Shown here piece by piece: positions 24,998 through 31,541 of a stretch of DNA of 64,000 nt (positions are counted from its first letter, which is position 1; every line of letters begins with the position of its first letter). The notes under the pieces were generated by a model. It ran no database searches. It saw only the letters and a program-made list of their open reading frames with translations, and was not told the origin of the DNA. The translations under genes and the position numbers were made by a program. The stretch comes from Paraburkholderia heleia NBRC 101817 (GTDB lineage Bacteria > Pseudomonadota > Gammaproteobacteria > Burkholderiales > Burkholderiaceae), in NCBI RefSeq assembly GCF_000739775.1, contig NZ_BBJH01000015.1, positions 62,001 to 126,000 on the forward strand, in the 5' to 3' direction.

Positions 24998-26428
24998 ATG
25001 TCACATGCAGCGCAGTTTTATATCGACGGACGCTGGGTCGAGCCCGCGTCCCCCCGATGGTTCGACGTCGTCGATCCGTCCACGGAAGCGCCGTTCGAGC
25101 GCCTCGCACTCGGCAATGCGCAAGACGTCGATCGCGCCGTGGCCGCTGCGCGCCGCGCGTTTCCCGCGTGGTCCGCGACGAGCGTGGCCGAGCGCGTCGC
25201 GATGCTGCGGCGCGTGCTCGGCATCTACGAGCGCCACTACGAAGAATTCGCGCAGGCGATGCGCCGCGAGATGGGCGCGCCTATCGCGTTCGCGCGCAGC
25301 GGCCAGGCGGCGCGCGGCCCGGCGCACCTGAATGCGCTGATCGACGTGCTCGAGCGCTTCGAGTTCGAAGAGCAGCGCGGCAACACGCGTGTCGTGCTCG
25401 AAGCGATCGGCGTGTGCGGACTGATCACGCCGTGGAATTGGCCCGTGAACCAGATCGTCGTGAAGATCGCGCCGGCGCTCGCGGCCGGTTGCACGATGGT
25501 GCTCAAGCCCAGCGAATATTCGCCGCTTAGCGCGCTGCTGTTCGCCGAAGTACTCGACGAAGCGCAACTGCCCGCAGGCGTGTTCAATCTCGTGAACGGG
25601 GATGGACCCGGTGTTGGCGAGGCGCTTGCTGCGCACCCGGATATCGATATGGTGTCGTTCACGGGTTCGACGCGCGCGGGCGTGCTGGTCGCGCAATCGG
25701 CGGCGCCGACGGTCAAGCGCGTGGCGCAGGAGCTGGGCGGCAAGTCCGCGAACATCCTGCTCGATGACGTCGACCTCGAAGAGGCCGTGAAGCGCGGCGT
25801 TGCCGCGTGCTTCACGAACTCCGGCCAGTCGTGCTCGATCCCCACGCGCATGCTGGTGCCGCGCCAACTGATGAGCGATGCCGTGCAGATCGCGAAGCGC
25901 GCGGCACAATCATACCGGACAGGGCCGACCGAAGAGCCGTCCACGCAGCTCGGGCCGCTCGTCAACCGCAACCAGTTCGAGCGCGTGCAGGCGTTGATCC
26001 AGAAGGGCATCGACGAAGGCGCGCGGCTCGTGACGGGCGGCACGGGGTTGCCCGCCGGCATCGAGAAAGGCTACTACGCGAAGCCGACCATCTTCGCCGA
26101 CGTCACGCCCGACATGACGATCGCGCGCGAGGAAATCTTCGGACCGGTGCTCTCGATGATGCCTTACGACAGCGAAGAGGAAGCCATCGCGATTGCCAAT
26201 GGCACCGAGTACGGTCTTGCCGCGTACGTGCAATCGGGCGACATCGCGCGCGCCCGCAAGGTGGGCCGTGCGCTGCGTGCCGGCGGCGTGCATCTGAACT
26301 ATCCGCCCGCCGATTTCAACGCGCCGTTCGGCGGCTACAAGCGCTCGGGCAACGGCCGCGAGTGGGGTGAAGCGGGCTTGCGCGAATACCTGGAAACGAA
26401 GGCATTGGTCGGTTACGGCGCGGATTGA
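24998..26428 (+). CDS. NAD(P)-dependent aldehyde dehydrogenase
   Basis: The 476-residue protein starts at ATG 24998 after TTGGAG. All key residues are present: Asn147 in TPWNWPV, Lys170 in LKPSEYSP, Glu245 in ELGGKSAN and the nucleophile Cys279 in NSGQSCSIPT. The tail is of normal family length. It oxidises an aldehyde or semialdehyde to the acid; the CoA-acylating methylmalonate-semialdehyde type is not favoured because that group has a different cysteine context. It closes the first half of the cluster and is followed by a 136-base gap carrying a 15-bp palindrome. Confidence 0.92.
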   Translation: MSHAAQFYIDGRWVEPASPRWFDVVDPSTEAPFERLALGNAQDVDRAVAAARRAFPAWSATSVAERVAMLRRVLGIYERHYEEFAQAMRREMGAPIAFARSGQAARGPAHLNALIDVLERFEFEEQRGNTRVVLEAIGVCGLITPWNWPVNQIVVKIAPALAAGCTMVLKPSEYSPLSALLFAEVLDEAQLPAGVFNLVNGDGPGVGEALAAHPDIDMVSFTGSTRAGVLVAQSAAPTVKRVAQELGGKSANILLDDVDLEEAVKRGVAACFTNSGQSCSIPTRMLVPRQLMSDAVQIAKRAAQSYRTGPTEEPSTQLGPLVNRNQFERVQALIQKGIDEGARLVTGGTGLPAGIEKGYYAKPTIFADVTPDMTIAREEIFGPVLSMMPYDSEEEAIAIANGTEYGLAAYVQSGDIARARKVGRALRAGGVHLNYPPADFNAPFGGYKRSGNGREWGEAGLREYLETKALVGYGAD

Positions 26429-26483
26429 ACGGCGCGCGGGCGGACCTGAGCCGCAAGCGCGCCAAAAAAATTTTGCGCGTTTC

Positions 26484-26498
26484 GATTGTCGGACAATC
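26484..26498. promoter_or_regulatory. 15-bp palindrome, candidate GntR operator inside the cluster
   Basis: GATTGTC-G-GACAATC is a perfect inverted repeat with one central base. The inner TTGTCGGACAA matches the style of FCD-class GntR operators and resembles motifs at 18207-18217 and 30788-30799. It lies 67 bases upstream of the small carboxymuconolactone-decarboxylase-type gene, so the second half of the cluster may have its own regulated promoter. Confidence 0.6.
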
Positions 26499-26564
26499 AT
26501 CGCGTCTGGCAATCGGCATGCGTGGAGCAAGTGAACGAGTCGGGCAACTGGGAGGACCTTGAAG

Positions 26565-26960
26565 ATGGACAGCAACGAACGTTTCGACAAAGGCTTTGAA
26601 AACCGCAAGGAAGTGCTTGGCGCGGCGCACGTGGAGAAGTCGTGGGCCAACGCCGACGACTTCAACCGGCCGATGCAGAAGTACGTCACGGAGTGCTGCT
26701 GGGGCGACATCTGGGGCGACAAGACGCTGCCCTTCAAGACGCGCAGCCTGCTGAACCTCGGCATGCTCACGGCGATGAGCCAGCATCACGAACTGTCCGT
26801 GCACGTGAAGGGCGCGCTGCGCAACGGAGTGACGAAGGAAGAAATCCGCGCGGTGCTGATGCAGGCGGCCATCTACTGCGGCGTGCCGCTGGCGCTGGCC
26901 GCGTTCCGCGTGGCGACGGATGCGATCAAAGCGTACGAAGCGGAGACTTCGACGGTTTGA
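26565..26960 (+). CDS. Carboxymuconolactone decarboxylase (CMD/AhpD-like) family protein, single domain
   Basis: The 131-residue protein starts at ATG 26565, nine bases after GGAGG; a TTG six bases earlier is too close to that site. The CMD core reads KTRSLLNLGMLTAM, then HHELSVHVKGALRNGVTKEEI and AAIYCGVPLALAAF. It matches 4-carboxymuconolactone decarboxylase in length and has no AhpD-type CxxC pair, so decarboxylation of a carboxylated lactone is more likely than peroxide reduction. A lactonase-like gene and a two-domain CMD protein lie in the same cluster. The stop codon sits inside the first unit of a 10-bp tandem repeat. Confidence 0.88.
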   Translation: MDSNERFDKGFENRKEVLGAAHVEKSWANADDFNRPMQKYVTECCWGDIWGDKTLPFKTRSLLNLGMLTAMSQHHELSVHVKGALRNGVTKEEIRAVLMQAAIYCGVPLALAAFRVATDAIKAYEAETSTV

Positions 26961-26980
26961 GACGGTTTGAGACGGTTTGA
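26951..26980 (+). repeat. Three perfect tandem copies of a 10-bp unit
   Basis: GACGGTTTGA is repeated at 26951-26960, 26961-26970 and 26971-26980. The first copy contains the last codons and TGA stop of the CMD gene; the others are untranslated. Slippage would change only the spacer length, because the stop is in the first unit. Confidence 0.9.
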
Positions 26981-27131
26981 CGTAGCGGCGTACGCCGCGC
27001 CGGCGTGCGCCGGCAGAAGACGCACAGGCGCAACATCGACATACGCAGACCACGCACCGCGCGATGCGGGCAATCAATGCAACGAACTTGCATGCGGCCG
27101 GAGCGACTCCGGTCGACCACAGGAGACAACG

Positions 27132-28481
27132 ATGAAGACACTGACCGCGAATGACGTCGTACCGTCCGAGGGCGAGCAGACGATCGAAACGAAAAGACGC
27201 AACGCCATCAAAGGCGCGTTCTTCTCCGAGTACATCGACATGTTCGATATTTACCTGCCTGTCGTCGTACTGTCACCGGTGCTGGCGTTTTTCCAGCCGC
27301 CGCATCTGTCGGGCGGGATGGAGACGATTCTCGCGTCGCTGGTGTTCATCACGACGCTGCTGGGGCGTCCGATCGGCGCGCTGCTGTTCGGCATGGTGGC
27401 GGACCGCATCGGCCGCCGCAAGGCGTCGATCTGGTCGGTGTCGGGCTTCGGTGTCGTCACGCTGCTGATCGCGCTGCTGCCGGGCTACGAAAGCATCGGC
27501 ATCGCGTCGTACTGGGCGCTCGTGCTGCTGCGCTTCGTCGACGGCATTTTTCTCGGCGGCGGCTATACGGGGGCGATGCCGCTTGCCATCGAGTATTCGA
27601 AGAAGGCGCAGCGCGGCTTCGTGGGCGGCTTCATCATCGCGGGCTTTCCGGCCGCGTATGTGTCGATCAATCTGGTTGCGATGCTGATGTTCTGGCTCTT
27701 TCCGCTCAGCGGCATGCACTCGCCGTACGCGCAATGGGGCTGGCGCATTCCGTTCGTGCTGGGCGCCGTGCTCGCGGGCGCGCTGGCGATGTACTACGTG
27801 CACAAGGTGGCCGAATCGGAGATCTGGAAAAGCGAAGCCGCCGAGAAGGCCGATCAGCCCGAAAAGCTGCCGTTGACGGATCTGTTGCGCGGCAAGAGCG
27901 GACGCAATCTGCTTCAGGTGCTGGTCATGATGACGGGTTTCTGGCTCACGCAGAACATCATCACGATCTTCCTGCCCACGGGCCTGCTCGTGAAGACGCT
28001 GCATCTGAGCGGCTTCCAGATGACGTTCACGCTGATGATCACCTATTTCGTGCTGTTCTTCAGCTATATCGGCTCGGGCATGCTCGCGCAGGTGATCGGC
28101 CGGCGGCGTTTTTTCGCGATCGTCGGTCCGCTGATCGCGACGGTCGGCGCGGCCTTGCTGTATGTGCTCGCGAACGTCGACGGGCTGTCGCTCGCGGCCA
28201 TCATCGGGCTGGTCTGCGTGCTCGCCGTGCTCGTCACGTCGCCGTGGGGCGTGATCGTCACGTACATCAACGAACGCTTCGTCACCGATGTGCGCGCAAC
28301 GGGCTTCGGCGTGGGCTTCAGCCTCTCGGTGATCATCCCGTCGTTCTACGCGTTCTACATGGACTGGCTCAGCGCGTTCATGCCGTTGCGGCTGACCTCG
28401 GTGGTGCTGCTGTGCCTCGGCGGCCTGATCGGCGCCGCCGGCGCGCTGATGGGACCGGAAACGAAGGATGTCGATTTTTGA
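27132..28481 (+). CDS. MFS transporter (second of the cluster)
   Basis: The 449-residue, 12-helix carrier starts at ATG 27132 after AGGAGA. FFSEYIDMFDIYLPVVVL in helix 1 and GMVADRIGRRKASI after helix 2 place it with the MHS/AAHS-type acid importers, but it differs clearly from the carrier at 18308. The frame continues upstream through the 170-base gap without domain sequence. A second importer suggests either two related substrates or uptake and efflux of an intermediate. It begins 171 bases after the CMD gene; the next dehydrogenase gene starts 31 bases after its stop. Confidence 0.86.
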   Translation: MKTLTANDVVPSEGEQTIETKRRNAIKGAFFSEYIDMFDIYLPVVVLSPVLAFFQPPHLSGGMETILASLVFITTLLGRPIGALLFGMVADRIGRRKASIWSVSGFGVVTLLIALLPGYESIGIASYWALVLLRFVDGIFLGGGYTGAMPLAIEYSKKAQRGFVGGFIIAGFPAAYVSINLVAMLMFWLFPLSGMHSPYAQWGWRIPFVLGAVLAGALAMYYVHKVAESEIWKSEAAEKADQPEKLPLTDLLRGKSGRNLLQVLVMMTGFWLTQNIITIFLPTGLLVKTLHLSGFQMTFTLMITYFVLFFSYIGSGMLAQVIGRRRFFAIVGPLIATVGAALLYVLANVDGLSLAAIIGLVCVLAVLVTSPWGVIVTYINERFVTDVRATGFGVGFSLSVIIPSFYAFYMDWLSAFMPLRLTSVVLLCLGGLIGAAGALMGPETKDVDF

Positions 28482-28512
28482 CGAATGACCTGACTGTAAG
28501 GGAAGAGCGGAA

Positions 28513-29418
28513 ATGAACAAGGAACGGATCGGATTCATCGGTCTCGGCAACATGGGCGGCCGCATGACGCGGCGCCTCGTCGATGCGGGCATCGCGGTGC
28601 TCGGCTACGACACCGTGCCCGCACGCGTGGAGGCGGCGGGCGCGCAGGCCGCGGCCACGATCGCGGACGTCATGAAGTTCGCCGACGTCGTAATGCTGTC
28701 ACTGCCGGACAGCAAGGTGGTCGAGGCCGTGGTCGAAGGCGGGGGCGGCGTGCTGGCGCACTGCCGCGCCGGGCAGATCGTGGTCGACCTGAGCACGGCG
28801 GCCGCGAGCTCGACCATCCGGCTCGCGCAGCGCTTCGCGCAAAGCGGCGTGCAGTATGTCGACGCGGGCATTTCGGGCGGCGCGGCCGCGGCGGAGAAGG
28901 GCACGCTCACGCTGATGGTGGGCGGCGAGGCGAGCGCCGTCGAAGCGCTCCAATGGGCGTTCGCGCCGATCGCCACCAAGGTCGCGCACATGGGCGCAAG
29001 CGGGGCGGGCCACACGACCAAGCTGCTGAACAACTTCCTCAATGCGGTGAGCCTCGCGGCGAGCGCGGAGGTGATGGTGGCGGGCAAGAAGGCGGGGCTC
29101 GACCTGCATCTGCTGCTGGACGTGCTCAACAGCAGCAGCGGCGTGAACTTCGCGACGCTCAATCGCTTTCCGAAGATCGTCGACGGCGATTATCTGGAAG
29201 GCGGCCTGACGGGCAAGCTCATGACGAAGGATGTCGTGCTCTATGTCGATCGCGTGCGCGAGCTGGGCGTGGTGTCGCTCAACGCGTCGGGGCCGCTCGC
29301 GAGCTTCGGCCTTGGCACGGCGCTCGGCTATGGCGACGTGATCAGCAACCGCGTCGTCGATGCGATCGGCGACGTTTCGGGCGGCGTGCGGCTGTTCGAC
29401 GGAAAGCGCAAAGTTTGA
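28513..29418 (+). CDS. 3-hydroxyisobutyrate-dehydrogenase-type oxidoreductase (third of three)
   Basis: The 301-residue protein has the loop GLGNMG (10-15) and catalytic Lys170 with Asn173-Asn174 in TTKLLNNFL. Its substrate motif is DAGISGG (117-123) where the other two copies have DAPVSGG; this changes the loop that contacts the substrate carboxylate and suggests a different acid. The ATG has no strong ribosome binding site beyond GGGAAGAG. It is followed after 20 bases by a cupin gene on the same transcript. Confidence 0.85.
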   Translation: MNKERIGFIGLGNMGGRMTRRLVDAGIAVLGYDTVPARVEAAGAQAAATIADVMKFADVVMLSLPDSKVVEAVVEGGGGVLAHCRAGQIVVDLSTAAASSTIRLAQRFAQSGVQYVDAGISGGAAAAEKGTLTLMVGGEASAVEALQWAFAPIATKVAHMGASGAGHTTKLLNNFLNAVSLAASAEVMVAGKKAGLDLHLLLDVLNSSSGVNFATLNRFPKIVDGDYLEGGLTGKLMTKDVVLYVDRVRELGVVSLNASGPLASFGLGTALGYGDVISNRVVDAIGDVSGGVRLFDGKRKV

Positions 29419-29438
29419 CGAGAAGAGGAGAGGCAATC

Positions 29439-29834
29439 ATGAAGGTTTTTCACGGCAGGGCGGAAGGCAAGATGTCGGAGCAGCGCGGCGAAACGTTCTC
29501 GGGGACGGTGTGGGCCGACCCCGTGATGCCGGCGACCGACGGCGTGACGATCAACACGGTGTTCTTCGCGCCGCGCGGCCGCACCTACTGGCACACGCAC
29601 GAACACGGCCAGGTGCTGCAGGTGACGGCGGGCAAGGGCTGGATCTGCAAGGACGGCGAGGCGCCGCAGGAAATCCGCCAGGGCGATATCGTGTTCATCG
29701 GACCCAACGAGCGCCACTGGCACGGCGCGAGCGACGGCAGCTACATGGTCCATATCGCCACGTCGATCGGCAAGTCGATGTGGCAGGAAGAAGTGTCGGA
29801 GGCCGACTACCCGAAGGGGCTCGACGCACGCTGA
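29439..29834 (+). CDS. Small single-domain cupin
   Basis: The 131-residue protein starts at ATG 29439 after GAGGAG. Cupin motif 1 is visible as TYWHTHEHGQVL with His52 and His54, and Gln58 at the position where many cupins have Glu, a change common in this subgroup. Motif 2 is GDIVFIGPNERHWHG with His93 or His95. A mononuclear metal site is likely. Related small cupins are often encoded beside CMD-type genes, as here; isomerase or dioxygenase roles have been proposed, but none can be assigned from sequence. Confidence 0.85.
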   Translation: MKVFHGRAEGKMSEQRGETFSGTVWADPVMPATDGVTINTVFFAPRGRTYWHTHEHGQVLQVTAGKGWICKDGEAPQEIRQGDIVFIGPNERHWHGASDGSYMVHIATSIGKSMWQEEVSEADYPKGLDAR

Positions 29835-29910
29835 TGCAAATTGCGGGACGCGGCGCAGGCCGCGTTCCGCGCGCAGAGGTTTGACCATCGCCATCACGAG
29901 GGACGACGCA

Positions 29911-30702
29911 ATGAAGCAGGGAGACCAGCCGGCGCGCGAGCCACGCAAGCCGCAGCAGATCAAGGACGATTTCATGCGCGTGCACGGCGGCTGGAACGCC
30001 GCATGGGACAGCATGCTTCGTCTCGACGCGGGCTTCGTCGACGCCTATGTTCAGCTCTGCGCGGTGCCGCAGCGCCGCAATCATCTCGACGACAAAGTAC
30101 GCGCCTTCATCGCGCTTGCCGCCGATGCGTGCGCCACGCAGCTATACGGGCCCGGTGTCGCGCATCATCTGGAGCGCGCGCTCGCATTCGGCGCGACGCG
30201 CGAAGAACTGATGGAAGTGCTGGAGCTGATCAGCACGATCGGCATCCATACGAGCAATGTCGGCGTGCCCGTGCTGCTCGAAGTGCTCGAAGAAGAAGGG
30301 CTGCGCGCGGGACCCGCGCCGCTCGACGAACGCCGCCGCGCGCTCAAGGAAGCGTTCGAAAAGAATCGCGGCTACTGGCATCCGACATGGGAAGGGCTGC
30401 TCGAATTCGATCCCGACTTCTTCGAGGCGTATGTCGCGTTTTCGTCGGTACCGTGGCGTACGGGCGTGTTGAGTCCGAAGGTCAAGGAATTCATGTATTG
30501 CGCGTTCGACGCGTCGTCGACGCATCTGTACGTGCCGGGACTCAAGCTGCATATGCGCAACGCGCTGCGCTACGGCGCGAGCGCGGAAGAATTGATGGAA
30601 CTGCTCGAGGTCGTCAGCGCCACGGGCATCCATGGCGCGGAACTCGGCGCACCGCTGCTCGAGGCGGCGCTGGCGAAACATCGCGCGGCGGCGACGTCCT
30701 GA
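29911..30702 (+). CDS. Two-domain carboxymuconolactone-decarboxylase-like protein
   Basis: The 263-residue protein starts at ATG 29911 with GAGGGA upstream. It contains two CMD-like halves in tandem. The first (about 45-125) has KVRAFIALAADACATQLY, HHLERALAFGATREELMEV and STIGIHTSNVGVPVL. The second (about 160-255) has VKEFMYCAFDASSTHLY, LHMRNALRYGASAEELMELLE and VSATGIHGAELGAPLL. Classical decarboxylases carry a single domain and form hexamers; an internal duplication suggests a trimer of fused pairs. Only the first half keeps a cysteine at DACATQL, so the halves may have diverged in function. The GntR regulator follows after 107 bases. Confidence 0.82.
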   Translation: MKQGDQPAREPRKPQQIKDDFMRVHGGWNAAWDSMLRLDAGFVDAYVQLCAVPQRRNHLDDKVRAFIALAADACATQLYGPGVAHHLERALAFGATREELMEVLELISTIGIHTSNVGVPVLLEVLEEEGLRAGPAPLDERRRALKEAFEKNRGYWHPTWEGLLEFDPDFFEAYVAFSSVPWRTGVLSPKVKEFMYCAFDASSTHLYVPGLKLHMRNALRYGASAEELMELLEVVSATGIHGAELGAPLLEAALAKHRAAATS

Positions 30703-30787
30703 CCTGCCGGGCCCAGGCAACAGCACGAGCCGGATGCGCGCCAAACGCTTGAAACCGGCGGCGGTGAAGTATCATATAGGTTGGATT

Positions 30788-30799
30788 TTTGTCGGACGG
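30788..30799. promoter_or_regulatory. Candidate GntR operator just upstream of the regulator gene
   Basis: TTTGTCGGACGG lies 10 bases before the ATG of the GntR gene, so a bound protein would block its expression. It shares TTGTCGGAC with the perfect palindrome at 26484-26498. The right half is imperfect, so the assignment is tentative. Confidence 0.45.
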
Positions 30800-30809
30800 G
30801 AAGACAATA

Positions 30810-31496
30810 ATGTCGACTGATATGGGGTTGATCCGGCCTGAGACGCTGCGTCACCAGGTCGAAAACGTGCTGCGGCAGGCGATCATGAGCGGGCGCTTCG
30901 CGCCGGGCGCGCGTCTGATCGAGCGCGAGCTTTGCGAGACGCTGGGCGTGAGCCGGACTTCCGTGCGCGAGGCGTTGCGCAAGCTGGAGGCCGAAAAGCT
31001 CGTGCGCAACGTGCCGCACAAGGGGCCCGTGGTCGCGGTGATGTCGCGTGCGGAGGCCGTCGAACTCTATGCGCTGCGCGCCTTGCTGGAGGGATTTGCC
31101 GCGCACGAATTCGCGCGGCTTGCCAGCGACGACGCCATCGCACAGTTCGGCGAGGCTGCGAAGAGGCTGCGCGCCCAGGCGACGGCGCAGGACCAGGACG
31201 GCGTGCTCAAGGCCAAGGCGGCGCTTTACGACGTGCTGCTCGACAACTGCGGCAACCATCTCGTGAAGGAAATTCTCAACAGCCTCTACTCGCGCGTGAA
31301 TCTGCTGCGCGCGACGTCGCTGATGCATCCCGACCGGCTGCCGAGCAGCCTGCGCGAAATCGACAAGCTTCACAAGGCGCTGAAGGCCCGCGACGCGGAC
31401 GAGGCGCAGGAACTGGCCCGCCAGCACGTGTTGAACGCGGAAAAGGCCGCGTTGCGCATGCTGGCCGAGCAGGGCGACGGAGACGCTTCTGAGTGA
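30810..31496 (+). CDS. GntR-family regulator, FCD subclass
   Basis: The 228-residue protein starts at ATG 30810; a TTG seven codons upstream lies within the operator-like motif and was rejected. Residues about 10-75 form the winged helix-turn-helix (LIERELCETLGVSRTSVREAL is the recognition region). About 85-215 form the all-helical FCD effector domain, with DVLLDNCGNH, DKLHKAL and ARQHV carrying likely metal or ligand residues. FCD regulators usually repress catabolic operons until a small organic acid binds. It closes the cluster and probably controls it through the TTGT-NN-GACAA-like sites. Confidence 0.88.
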   Translation: MSTDMGLIRPETLRHQVENVLRQAIMSGRFAPGARLIERELCETLGVSRTSVREALRKLEAEKLVRNVPHKGPVVAVMSRAEAVELYALRALLEGFAAHEFARLASDDAIAQFGEAAKRLRAQATAQDQDGVLKAKAALYDVLLDNCGNHLVKEILNSLYSRVNLLRATSLMHPDRLPSSLREIDKLHKALKARDADEAQELARQHVLNAEKAALRMLAEQGDGDASE

Positions 31497-31541
31497 CGCG
31501 TTGAAGCGTCAATCTGCCGCCCCGGGCTTGCGCGCCCGATC

